A stretch of DNA of 64,000 nucleotides. Origin: Gammaproteobacteria bacterium. GTDB taxonomy: Bacteria; Pseudomonadota; Gammaproteobacteria; SZUA-229. The notes under the pieces were generated by a model. The model saw nothing but the letters and a program-made list of their open reading frames with translations, did not search any database and was not told where the DNA came from. The DNA lies in contig JAOUKT010000005.1 in NCBI GenBank assembly GCA_029882395.1, forward strand, positions 25,485 to 89,484, in the 5' to 3' direction. Shown piece by piece: positions 56,169 to 64,000 of the stretch. The position numbers and the translations under genes are program-made. The stretch's first letter is position 1. Each line of letters starts with the position of its first letter.

Positions 56169-57125
56169 ATGGAAAACAGTTACCTCTTTGGTGCCATGCA
56201 GGTGTTTATCTCAGTGGCAGACAGCGGCAGCTTTTCAGAAAGCGCGCGCCGGCTCGGCTTATCACAGCCTTCGATCTCGCGTCAGGTCAACAAGCTCGAA
56301 GAGCATCTGGGCGTACGGCTATTGCAACGCACCACACGCCGTTTAAGTTTAACCGAAGCCGGTCAGGTGTATTATGAAAAAGCGCAGCAAATCCAGCGTG
56401 ATGTTATCGAAGCCGACCAGTCCATCAGTGGTTTCAAAGACACCCCTTCGGGTTTGCTCAGAATCAGCACACCGCTGACCTGGGCCGAAATATTAATCAC
56501 GCCATACCTTGGCGAATTTTTACAACGCTACCCCGAAGTAAAAATCGACATCGAATGCAACAATACAATTCAGGACATCATCGAAGACCGACTGGATCTG
56601 GTGATACGCGTCGGTGAATTAAAAGACAGCTCCTACATCGCGATCCCGATTGCCAATGTGCGCATGGTGTTGTGCGCCACACCTGCTTACCTGAAAAAAT
56701 TCGGCACACCCAAAACAGCCGCCGAGCTACAAAACCACAACTTCATTTGCTTTGAAGACTATAACCAAATGTTATTAAATGACGGCAGCAAAACGCAGCA
56801 AGTCAGTGTCGCTGGCAACATCTCAGCCAACACCGTGTCGGTGATGATGTCAGCACTGCAGCAACATATCGGCATCAGCGTATTGCCCGACCGGCTGATA
56901 AAAGAGCTGCTGCAAACAGGCGAGCTGGTCGATATCATGCCAGGCACAGAAATCAGCGCAGTCAATCTGCCCGTCAATCAAATCTTCGCGCTTTATTCAA
57001 ACCGCAAGCACCTGCCGGCAAAAGTGCGAGCCTTGCTCGATTTTTTGCGCGAAAAGTGGGGTCGGGATGAGCACAGCGGCCAGCGTGACACAACCAATAC
57101 GCCGGTTTATTCTGAGGCTGATTAA
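56169..57125 (+). CDS. LysR-type transcriptional regulator
   Basis: LysR-family regulator of 318 residues: winged helix-turn-helix in residues 1-65 (FSESARRLGLSQPSISRQVN), then an effector domain of the CrgA/AaeR-like type (GLLRISTPLTWAEILITPYL, DLVIRVGELKDSSYIAI). Such regulators usually control the divergent neighbour, here the SDR. ATG 56169 fits the family start. Confidence 0.9.
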   Translation: MENSYLFGAMQVFISVADSGSFSESARRLGLSQPSISRQVNKLEEHLGVRLLQRTTRRLSLTEAGQVYYEKAQQIQRDVIEADQSISGFKDTPSGLLRISTPLTWAEILITPYLGEFLQRYPEVKIDIECNNTIQDIIEDRLDLVIRVGELKDSSYIAIPIANVRMVLCATPAYLKKFGTPKTAAELQNHNFICFEDYNQMLLNDGSKTQQVSVAGNISANTVSVMMSALQQHIGISVLPDRLIKELLQTGELVDIMPGTEISAVNLPVNQIFALYSNRKHLPAKVRALLDFLREKWGRDEHSGQRDTTNTPVYSEAD

Positions 57126-57140
57126 TTAAAGATGAAGACG

Positions 57141-57170
57141 ATAAAAAAGGCGGTGAGAAAACACCGCCTT
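57141..57170 (-). terminator. Terminator of katG
   Basis: Stem AAGGCGGTG/CACCGCCTT (57147-57155, 57162-57170) with a six-base loop; on the minus strand it is followed by TTTTTT. It lies just past the katG stop and also ends the convergent LysR gene. Confidence 0.85.
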
Positions 57171-57210
57171 CTGCTGAGCAAGCTGGCACCTTAATGCAAG
57201 AGTATCGGCT

Positions 57211-59469
57211 TTATTTCAGATCAAAACGATCCGCAGTCATGACCTTGCTCCAGGCTGCGACGAAGTCATTTACAAATTTTTGTTCTGCATCTTTTGCAGC
57301 ATAAACTTCAGCCAGTGCGCGTAGCTCCGAGTTTGAACCAAAGATTAAGTCAACCGGAGTAGCCGTCCACTTAAGCTTGCCGGTTTTACGCTCGCGACCT
57401 TCGTAAACACCATCAGTTGATGATTTGCTCCAGCGGGTTGACATATCCAGTAGATTGACAAAAAAGTCATTGCTTAATGTGCCGGCGCGGTCAGTCAGTA
57501 TGCCGTGTTTTGACCCCGCCGCGTTTGCACCCAGTGCGCGCATACCAGCCACTAGTACCGTCATTTCCGGCGCTGTCAACGTTAGCAGGTCAGCTTTTTC
57601 CACCAGCATTTCAGCCGGTGATGCATAGCTTGGGCTGTAGAAGTTACGGAACGCATCAGCGCTAGGTTCGAGCACCGCAAACGAGTTCACATCGGTCATC
57701 TTCTGAGTAGCATCGGTACGGCCGGGTTTGAAACCAACAGTCACCTTGTGGCCAGCTTCTTTCGCCGCTTTTTCAATCGCCGCCGCACCACCTAATACAA
57801 TCACATCAGCCAGTGATACTCTTTTACCCTGCGACAGTGATTTGTTGAAAGCTTTCTGAACCTGTTTCAGTTTATCCAGTATTTTTGATAATTGATCAGG
57901 GTCATTCACCTGCCAGCCTTTCTGTGGTGCCAGCGCAATTCGCGCACCGTTAGCACCGCCGCGCATATCAGAACCACGGAAGCTCGAGGCGGATGCCCAT
58001 GCGGTGCGAACCAGTTCAGATGTACTCAGGCCCGTTTTAAGAATGTTTGATTTTAGCCTGGTGATATCACGAGCATTAATCAGTTTGTGATCAAGCGCCG
58101 GCACCGGGTCCTGCCAGACAAAGATTTCACTCGGTACTTCAGAGCCAACATAACGTGAGCGCGGACCAAGGTCACGGTGGGTCAGCTTGAACCATGCGCG
58201 AGCAAAGGCCTGATCAAAGGCTTTTGGGTTTTTCAGAAAGCGCTGAGTAATCTTGCGAAAGCCGGCATCTTTTTTCAGCGCCATATCGGTCGTGAACATA
58301 ATGGGCGCATGCCGTTTGCCGTTGATATGAGCATCAGGCACCATGCTGACAGCAGATGGATCGCTGGGCGTCCACTGATGAGCACCCGCCGGGCTGCGGC
58401 TCATTTTCCACTCGAAGCGCATCAGGTTATCCAGATACAGAATCGACCAGGCTGTAGGCGTTTGTGTCCAGGCGCCTTCCAGGCCACTGGTCATCGTATC
58501 TTCAGAGTGACCTTTGCCGCATCGGTTCTTCCAGCCAAAACCCTGTTCTTCGATAGCCTCCGCTGCCGGCTCAGCGCCAACACAGTCAGCTTTATGGGCG
58601 CCGTGGGCCTTGCCCAGGGTATGACCACCGGCAACCAGTGCGACGATCTCTTCATCGTTCATTGCCATGCGTCCAAACGACAGCCGCATATCCTGGGCGG
58701 CAGACAAAGCATCATTATTAGCATTCGGCCCTTCCGGGTTAACATAGATCAGTCCCATCTGTACCGCGGCCAGTGGTTTTTCCAGCGTGCCACCTTTATA
58801 ACGCTCTTTATTGTCGAGCCATTTTTTCTCCGAACCCCAGTAAACGAGATCGGCTTCCCAGTCATCAGCACGGCCACCGGCAAAACCCAGCGTTTCAAAA
58901 CCCATTGATTCCAGGCTAACATTACCTGCAAGAATAATCAGGTCGCCCCAGGAAACACTGCGACCGTATTTTTGTTTAACCGGCCACAGCAAACGCCGGG
59001 CTTTATCCAGGTTAGCATTATCTGGCCAGCTGTTTTGTGGCTCATAACGTATCTGAGCGCCATCAGAACCACCGCGGCCATCAAAGATACGGTAAGTGCC
59101 GGCACTGTGCCAGGCTAAACGGATCATCAGGCCGCCATAATGCCCCCAGTCAGCTGGCCACCAGTCTTGCGAAGTGGTTAAGGTTTTTTCAATATCCGCC
59201 TTCAATGCTTTTATGTTTACTTTGGAAAAAGCGCGGGCATAATCGAAATCGTCGGCGTAAGGATTCGATGATGAATCATGCGCACGTAACTGATCAAGGT
59301 TTAATTTATCCGGCCACCAGAACTGGTTGTCTGGTACCACCTGAGCTGACATAGCCGCATCGTTAGGATTGGTTTTGGTTGTGTTATTTGCAACACTACA
59401 AGCGGTAGTCAACACAAGTAACATCGGCACTGCCAGCGCAGTAAGAGATACTTTATCAGGCTTTTTCAT
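57211..59469 (-). CDS. katG: Catalase-peroxidase with export signal
   Basis: Haem enzyme of 752 residues that breaks down hydrogen peroxide and oxidises organic donors. The distal site Arg117-Trp120-His121 ([12 protein letters not shown]), the Tyr of [10 protein letters not shown] (adduct partner) and the proximal His in [10 protein letters not shown] are intact. The chain starts with a signal peptide ([19 protein letters not shown]), not found in ordinary cytoplasmic KatG, so it probably works in the periplasm like KatP; the Cys24 might be lipidated, though the box is atypical. ATG 59469 has GGAGAG before it; the frame starts earlier at 59508. Confidence 0.92.
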   Translation of the reverse strand: MKKPDKVSLTALAVPMLLVLTTACSVANNTTKTNPNDAAMSAQVVPDNQFWWPDKLNLDQLRAHDSSSNPYADDFDYARAFSKVNIKALKADIEKTLTTSQDWWPADWGHYGGLMIRLAWHSAGTYRIFDGRGGSDGAQIRYEPQNSWPDNANLDKARRLLWPVKQKYGRSVSWGDLIILAGNVSLESMGFETLGFAGGRADDWEADLVYWGSEKKWLDNKERYKGGTLEKPLAAVQMGLIYVNPEGPNANNDALSAAQDMRLSFGRMAMNDEEIVALVAGGHTLGKAHGAHKADCVGAEPAAEAIEEQGFGWKNRCGKGHSEDTMTSGLEGAWTQTPTAWSILYLDNLMRFEWKMSRSPAGAHQWTPSDPSAVSMVPDAHINGKRHAPIMFTTDMALKKDAGFRKITQRFLKNPKAFDQAFARAWFKLTHRDLGPRSRYVGSEVPSEIFVWQDPVPALDHKLINARDITRLKSNILKTGLSTSELVRTAWASASSFRGSDMRGGANGARIALAPQKGWQVNDPDQLSKILDKLKQVQKAFNKSLSQGKRVSLADVIVLGGAAAIEKAAKEAGHKVTVGFKPGRTDATQKMTDVNSFAVLEPSADAFRNFYSPSYASPAEMLVEKADLLTLTAPEMTVLVAGMRALGANAAGSKHGILTDRAGTLSNDFFVNLLDMSTRWSKSSTDGVYEGRERKTGKLKWTATPVDLIFGSNSELRALAEVYAAKDAEQKFVNDFVAAWSKVMTADRFDLK

Positions 59470-59883
59470 CGATACTCTCCATTCCATGTGTGTATTAGAT
59501 AAAAGCAAAAAACCGCACCAGAAAGAAATTGCGAAGCAACAGGCTCCTTATTGGTGCAGCTGTTTTAGTGCTTGGTAATTAAGTAATGCAAATTAAGCGC
59601 TAATTTTTCATACCGCATTACAATATTGCGAATATTGCTCCTTATTGATCATGCTAGATAATTGTTTCTTTCAATCTTGTCGTTAGATTTTTTCTATCAA
59701 TAAAAAAACAAAAGCGTGATAAAGGTGAGATAATGAAACAGGTAAAATATTTTTTATTATCTTTATGAAATGTGTATTTTATTAAAGAGGATAAATTGCT
59801 CTCTGCCCCGGGTTTAGTGCCGGGAAGGGGTGTAAAGATAAACAAAAATTATGAGCGCGATAAAATTCGTAGAGGTGAGCTGA
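59470..59883. other. Divergent region katG / serine hydrolase
   Basis: About 410 bases between divergent genes. On the minus strand GCACCA (59552-59557 complement) and TGGTGC (59515-59520 complement) pair around an inner TTGC/GCAA hairpin and are followed by GGTTTTTTGC, an attenuator-like arrangement in the katG leader. The rest is very AT-rich (59580-59800), where the promoters should lie. Confidence 0.4.
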
Positions 59884-61098
59884 ATGTGCAAATGCCTGAA
59901 AGTCACTAAAGTCACTAAAGTCACACTGATGTGTTTCAGCATTGCGCTGTTCGTTATGTCATGCAGTTCGTACCCTCAGTTACCAGCGGGAACGGCAGAA
60001 AGCCGTGATCAAAGAATCAAACAATATCTTGACCAGCTGACAACAGAAGATCGCATGCCCGGTATTCAGTACATGGCAGTGGATGCTAACGGCGTTTTGT
60101 TTGAATACGCCAGCGGTGAGGCGGTGATTACTAAAACAGCGATGAGCCTGACAAGCCCGATGATGTTTTATTCGGTAACCAAAGTGCTCACCGCCACGGC
60201 CGTGCTGCAACTTGTCGAGCAGAAAAAAATCGAGCTGGACGAGTTACTGGAGCAATACCTGCCTTTCATTCCGTACCGGGGAGTGACTATCCGCCAGGTG
60301 TTAACCCATCGCTCAGGCATTCCGAACCCTATCCTCGGTAACTTTTATGTGCATTCAGCCTCAGAAGCGGGCAGTTTCGACAGGCAGTCTTTATTGAAAC
60401 AAATTCTGCTCGATAACCAGCAGCTTGAGTTTACACCGGGCAGCGACTATTCATACTCCAACCTGGCTTTTGCACTGCTTGGAGAATTAATCGAAAAAGT
60501 CAGCCATAAAAGTTATGAGCAATACATTCAGCAAAATATTTTAAAGCCGCTAAAGATTAACAGTGACCAGGCCTCGTTTTCATATAACACATTCGAATCC
60601 GATTCACGGGGTTATGTCGAAAGGTTTTCAGTCTATAATCTGATCATCAGTTTTATGCTGCAAGGCTTTACATCACAAACAGAGCAGGGCTGGAAAACAT
60701 TCACACAACACTGGTATCTTAATTATCCCGCGCATGGTGGCTTAATCGTCAATGCCCCCGCCGTCTCATTGTTTTTAAAAGACCAGCTCAGCGAACAGTC
60801 AAAATTATTATCGCCGGCACAAAAAGCCGAGCTTTACCGAATCCAAAAACCGGCAAAATCATCAGCCATGCGCTCGACCGATATAGCACTAGCCTGGTTT
60901 ATTAACCGTGATGCAAAAGAAACCTATTATTTTCATGAAGGCAGCGGTTTTGGTTATGTGGCAGAAGTGCGTATATACCCGAAAAGTGCAATTGCCAGTG
61001 TCTTGCTGGCCAATACAACCAAAATGCCGCACAAAAATTTAATGGACATGATCGATAATCAATTTAAAAATAAACAAGACAGATCATACAAAGAATAA
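59884..61098 (+). CDS. Serine hydrolase lipoprotein, beta-lactamase/class C-like
   Basis: Exported lipoprotein of 404 residues (lipobox VMSC, Cys27) with a beta-lactamase/DD-peptidase fold. The SxxK motif is Ser97-Val-Thr-Lys100 (MFYSVTKVL) and the YxN motif YSYSN follows about 100 residues later; the third KTG-type motif may be the HEGSG stretch near the C terminus. Class C-like serine hydrolases act as esterases, DD-peptidases or D-aminopeptidases; nothing shows true beta-lactamase activity. The N terminus contains three in-frame copies of AAAGTCACT. GAGGTGA precedes ATG. Confidence 0.85.
   Translation: MCKCLKVTKVTKVTLMCFSIALFVMSCSSYPQLPAGTAESRDQRIKQYLDQLTTEDRMPGIQYMAVDANGVLFEYASGEAVITKTAMSLTSPMMFYSVTKVLTATAVLQLVEQKKIELDELLEQYLPFIPYRGVTIRQVLTHRSGIPNPILGNFYVHSASEAGSFDRQSLLKQILLDNQQLEFTPGSDYSYSNLAFALLGELIEKVSHKSYEQYIQQNILKPLKINSDQASFSYNTFESDSRGYVERFSVYNLIISFMLQGFTSQTEQGWKTFTQHWYLNYPAHGGLIVNAPAVSLFLKDQLSEQSKLLSPAQKAELYRIQKPAKSSAMRSTDIALAWFINRDAKETYYFHEGSGFGYVAEVRIYPKSAIASVLLANTTKMPHKNLMDMIDNQFKNKQDRSYKE
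59899..59925 (+). repeat. Three 9-bp tandem copies in signal peptide
   Basis: AAAGTCACT is repeated three times (the last ends in A), encoding Lys-Val-Thr three times in the n-region of the lipoprotein signal peptide. Copy-number changes would stay in frame. Confidence 0.8.
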
Positions 61099-61205
61099 TT
61101 ATGTGAAAAAAGAGCATAAAACGGCAAAAAAAACACAGACTTATCGGGTATAAAAAAGGCTGTGCTTTGCCTGCATTTAAGTTGGCAATCGTAAAACTAA
61201 GGCTA

Positions 61206-61240
61206 CCGGAAGGATAATTACGTTCCTTCCGGCAGTTTTT
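61206..61240 (+). terminator. Rho-independent terminator after serine hydrolase
   Basis: Stem CCGGAAGGA (61206-61214) and TCCTTCCGG (61224-61232) with a nine-base loop and CAGTTTTT tail. It serves the upstream plus-strand gene and may also act for the convergent small lipoprotein gene. Confidence 0.85.
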
Positions 61241-61252
61241 CATGCCATCAAC

Positions 61253-61558
61253 TTATAAAGGTCCGGCGTTTTTTTGCATTTCATATTGTTGCATTGCAAT
61301 TTTACTTTGCATAAGGGCTTCTTTGGCGAGTTTTACGGCCTCGTCAATTTCATTATCAATTAATGCCACCTCGGCCTGCTTAATCATATCTTCTGTATCA
61401 CGCCAGGCAAATCCCACGGCATTGACATCTTTAAATGACTGGCTGGCCTGTTGAATCAGTGAAGAGGCATCGGCTTCGTCCTTCATCTGGTCTTTACCGC
61501 ACGCTGTAAGCAGCATTGCGGTTAGTAAAAAAACGACAGTTGTAGTAAATGTTTTCAT
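61253..61558 (-). CDS. SoxXA-binding-protein-like small lipoprotein
   Basis: Lipoprotein of 101 residues (lipobox LTAC, Cys20). The mature part is helical with FAWRDTEDMIKQAEVAL and EAVKLAKEALMQSKIAMQQYE, which resembles the SoxK/SoxXA-binding family of thiosulfate oxidisers. No sox gene lies in this window, so a role in sulfur oxidation is only a hint, and the resemblance could reflect a wider helical family. AAGGAG precedes ATG on the minus strand. Confidence 0.6.
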   Translation of the reverse strand: MKTFTTTVVFLLTAMLLTACGKDQMKDEADASSLIQQASQSFKDVNAVGFAWRDTEDMIKQAEVALIDNEIDEAVKLAKEALMQSKIAMQQYEMQKNAGPL

Positions 61559-62060
61559 GACAAGCTCCTTTTTTTCATAGAAACAGCATAATTAATGTGT
61601 GCCTTTATCGTGTTTTATACCAATCAAATAATATAATAATTAAACACAAAATATTTTTATAAATATAACGCCTGGCTAACCCCATACCAGGCATGAAAAT
61701 CAGCCTTATTCGATAGCAGGAACGCAAAATCTGCTGCAATGGTGATTGAAATTCAAGCGCCTGCTTGCTGTGTGTTTGTTAATAAGGCAGCGTTCGCTAA
61801 AAAGCAAGAACGCATAATGCCAGTTGTATGCAAAGCCGGTTGTTAGCCACTGTTGCCAGCACGGCTCAGCCGTACTGGCCATTAACAAACCGGCGGCGGA
61901 CTCGGTCGAGGGCCTGAAGGCGGCCATCTAAAGGACATAAGCCAGGTTTTTATGATAAAAAACAGCGGCTTTGCGCTATAAATACCACGGCGCATGCGGT
62001 AGTATCGAAACAGGCGATATCTAAGAATAAAAATAAGCCAGGATAAATATAAACAGCATT
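61559..62060. other. Gene-free region with a series of hairpins
   Basis: About 500 bases. From 61715 to 61894 four inverted repeats follow one another: AGCAG/CTGCT (61715-61735), CAAGC/GCTTG (61754-61767), a strong one (61786-61820: GGCA-GCGTTC-GCT-AAAA-AGC-AA-GAACGC-TGCC) and a long imperfect one (61835-61894: GCCGGT...ACCGGC with inner CGGCTCAGCCG). The minus-strand open frame across it has no ribosome site. A structured RNA or a folding DNA element is likely. Confidence 0.5.
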
Positions 62061-63143
62061 ATGGATAATAAACTCAAAGCCCAGCAACGAGCTGACCAGA
62101 TTCAGGCTTTTAATGCTGAGATCAAAGCCCTCAAAGACGATGACGTGTTTGAGTTTGATGATGACCAGCGCTCAAACATTTCTCGTTACCATGCCTCAGT
62201 GCTCGACGCATTAACCAGCCAGTTTGATATTGATACCAATGTCAGGCAAAAGCAGCTTTCTACTGGTATGAAAATCGCGTCATTTATCGGTGCACTGGCG
62301 CTGGCGGCCAGTATCTTCTTTTTGTTCTATCAGTTCTGGGGTTATTTAAGCAGCACAGTTCAGGTTGGCATCCTGATTACCGCACCGTTGCTTACCCTGT
62401 TACTTACGCATGTTATTTCACAGCACGAAGACACCGGCTACTTCACCAAGCTCATGGCCATGGTCAGCTTTGCCTGCTTTGTGCTCAACCTCGCCATGCT
62501 CGGCCAAATCTTTAATATCACGCCGTCCGACAAAGCCTTACTGGCGTGGGCGGTTTATGGCTTTTTACTGGCCTATGCCTTCGATGTGCGCTTACTGCTG
62601 GCAATGGCCATCTTAAGTCTGGCTGCGTTTATTGCCGCGCGGGTCGGCAGCTGGTCTGGCATGTACTGGATCTACAGCGGCGAGCGCCCCGAAAACTTAC
62701 TGCTACCGGCGCTGATTATTTTCAGCGTGCCGATGTGGCCAAAGCGTTGGCTATCACAGAAAAACGACAGCGGCTTTGCGCCCATTTACCGCGTGTTTGG
62801 CTCTCTTTTGTTTTTAATCCCGGTGCTGGTGCTTTCCAGCTGGGGCCAGGGCAGCTATCTAAACTTTAATCACGATGTCATCGAAGGTTTTTACCAGCTC
62901 ACCGGTTTTGCAGTTAGCGCAGGCCTGATTGCGCTCGGCATAAAAAAACAATGGTCGGATATTATCAACACCGGCAACGTCTTTTTTGTTTTGTTTTTGT
63001 ACACCAAAATTATCGACTGGTGGTGGGAAATCATGCCGAAGTATTTATTCTTTCTCGTCATTGCGTTGTTGTCGGTGTTAATGCTGCTGGTGTACAAACG
63101 CGTGCGCGAACAGAGCCAGCAAACGGCAGGCGAGCATGAATAA
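62061..63143 (+). CDS. DUF2157 family membrane protein
   Basis: Inner-membrane protein of 360 residues: a soluble acidic N-terminal segment of about 70 residues (IKALKDDDVFEFDDDQ) and about ten transmembrane helices (for example ASFIGALALAASIFFLFYQF). This is the DUF2157 pattern; function is unknown. It overlaps the following DUF4824 gene by 8 bases (ATG inside its end), and this pairing is conserved in many bacteria, suggesting a two-protein membrane complex. Confidence 0.78.
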   Translation: MDNKLKAQQRADQIQAFNAEIKALKDDDVFEFDDDQRSNISRYHASVLDALTSQFDIDTNVRQKQLSTGMKIASFIGALALAASIFFLFYQFWGYLSSTVQVGILITAPLLTLLLTHVISQHEDTGYFTKLMAMVSFACFVLNLAMLGQIFNITPSDKALLAWAVYGFLLAYAFDVRLLLAMAILSLAAFIAARVGSWSGMYWIYSGERPENLLLPALIIFSVPMWPKRWLSQKNDSGFAPIYRVFGSLLFLIPVLVLSSWGQGSYLNFNHDVIEGFYQLTGFAVSAGLIALGIKKQWSDIINTGNVFFVLFLYTKIIDWWWEIMPKYLFFLVIALLSVLMLLVYKRVREQSQQTAGEHE

Positions 63144-64000
63144 TATATTATCTAAGCTCATGTCTAAAAGCCGAAGCCTGTCAGCAATGCAGCCAGCCAT
63201 TATCGCAGCAGCATTACTGCTGCTGGTTAACGTCTTCGTCTTAGGCGGTGCCGCCTATAACCGCTCGGGTGATCCCGTGGCCAGCCTGCAACTCACCGAG
63301 CGTGAGTTGTCACTGCCTTATCGTTTTTATAGAGAAGAGAACAGCGGCCTGGCATTAAGGCTAAACTGGAAAGTCGCCCCTAATTTTTCAGAAAAAAACA
63401 GATACAACCGCTACGGGCTCAGCAACTACACAAACCCAGACTGGCTAACAGAAGATAAACTAAAAACACTGGACATCGATTTAGAAAAGGCCAAAGCCAA
63501 TAAAAAAGACTCTGGCTATCAACGTTTTGATTCAGAGGAAGTCATCGTCGTGCTTGAATACGATGGCAAAGCTTTCCAGCAAATCCTCAACAAAGCCGAA
63601 AACGATATAAAACAATACAGAGCCAGCGCAGAAAAAGATGCCGATAACGAAGACGTAATGCGTCAGCTCAAACAACAAGAAGAATCACTGGCCAGTCTAA
63701 AACTAACCGCCTCGCGCTTAATAGCCATAGACGCGGGGCTCGAACTAAAAACCCTCAAACAAAAATACAACGACAGCAATAAATACCTGATGCTGCGTGG
63801 CGAAATACGGCCCTACTGGTCAGGTGATGAGATAAAAGCAAGAATACAGCAGCTTTACACTTCACAAGTGCACGTGCCGTTGCCCTATTCAAAAACAATA
63901 AACGAAATAATAAATAGAGAAAAAACAAACAATAACTACAACAGCAGAAAAGAAAAGCCGCGTTATCAGGTTGAGTTGAACCTTGGTAAAAAGCTGGAGT
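63136..64000 (+). CDS. DUF4824 family membrane protein (cut at window end)
   Basis: Open frame from ATG 63136 to the window edge (288 codons shown, continuing). It has one membrane helix near residues 20-38 (AIIAAALLLLVNVFVLGG), then the signature AYNRSG...LTERELSLPYRF and a long outside domain with a helical, charged middle part. It overlaps the end of the DUF2157 gene by 8 bases. Function is unknown. Confidence 0.8.
   Translation, partial: MNNILSKLMSKSRSLSAMQPAIIAAALLLLVNVFVLGGAAYNRSGDPVASLQLTERELSLPYRFYREENSGLALRLNWKVAPNFSEKNRYNRYGLSNYTNPDWLTEDKLKTLDIDLEKAKANKKDSGYQRFDSEEVIVVLEYDGKAFQQILNKAENDIKQYRASAEKDADNEDVMRQLKQQEESLASLKLTASRLIAIDAGLELKTLKQKYNDSNKYLMLRGEIRPYWSGDEIKARIQQLYTSQVHVPLPYSKTINEIINREKTNNNYNSRKEKPRYQVELNLGKKLE

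Noticed and set aside
58177..58908. Plus-strand frame of 243 codons opposite katG
   Set aside because: Antisense shadow of a strongly conserved gene; no ribosome site or recognisable domain.
59654..59845. Small minus-strand frame before katG
   Set aside because: Very AT-rich, no ribosome site, no conserved features.
59899..59925. Phase-variable repeat
   Set aside because: The unit is 9 bases, so changes would not shift the frame; only the length of the signal peptide n-region would vary.
61835..61894. Possible integron attC site
   Set aside because: The GTTAGCC and TTAACAA words are in the wrong order and do not fit the RYYYAAC...GTTRRRY consensus; no integrase or cassette genes nearby.
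61706..61927. Minus-strand open frame of 73 codons
   Set aside because: It runs through the hairpin series, has no ribosome site and its residue composition is explained by the inverted repeats; treated as noncoding.

Overview
The window reads as an ordinary stretch of gammaproteobacterial chromosome with two accessory-rich halves around a conserved metabolic core. The core order leuC-leuD-leuB-asd-fimV-truA-trpF-trpB-trpA-accD-folC-dedD/SPOR-cvpA-purF, with metZ a little further on, is the arrangement known from Pseudomonas-like and related Gammaproteobacteria. Base composition is moderate (mid-40s % GC by eye), and FimV, Slp lipoproteins, a DUF6279 lipoprotein and many lipobox proteins fit a diderm gammaproteobacterium. 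I cannot name the genus. I saw no rRNA, tRNA, CRISPR array, prophage or insertion sequence.

Layout. (1) 2-15289: end of aroC with its usual MFS neighbour, small hypotheticals and lipoproteins, a metallophosphoesterase, a hemolysin-III (PAQR) protein, MtgA and an NlpC/P60 lipoprotein for wall synthesis and turnover, a second MFS transporter, a large hybrid histidine kinase, a DUF6279 lipoprotein, an RhlE-type helicase and a LysR regulator divergent from leuC. (2) 15348-31426: biosynthetic core for leucine, aspartate-derived amino acids, tryptophan, fatty acids, folate and purines, with FimV and TruA. (3) 31429-34984: peptidoglycan-remodelling genes lying between purF and metZ: a TPR protein and an L,D-transpeptidase sharing a C-terminal domain, an M14 amidase and a second L,D-transpeptidase. 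(4) 35037-38707: metZ, a ribosome-hibernation factor fused to a cold-shock-like domain, and a hexose-6-phosphate mutarotase-like protein. (5) 38723-47587, minus strand: a periplasmic binding protein coupled to a GGDEF/EAL protein, a five-gene block of two Slp lipoproteins plus an ABC exporter, and a cardiolipin-synthase-like enzyme. (6) 48165-64000: a DUF6351 hydrolase, a secreted amidohydrolase, a PhnD-like binding protein coupled to a hybrid histidine kinase, a divergent SDR/LysR pair, an exported catalase-peroxidase, a serine hydrolase, a SoxXA-binding-like lipoprotein, a hairpin-rich gene-free region and a DUF2157-DUF4824 pair cut by the window end.

Points of most interest: two solute-binding proteins each wired to a signalling protein rather than a transporter; an ABC exporter whose operon carries two Slp lipoproteins and no outer-membrane channel; the wall-remodelling insert with an 11-bp-periodic triple repeat in front of one transpeptidase gene; a run of hairpins at 61715-61894; an unlisted gene remnant at 36352-36564; and a small intergenic motif centred on CAGCGGCCA that recurs at several sites. 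No single locus is clearly a wholly new system; these are the best candidates.
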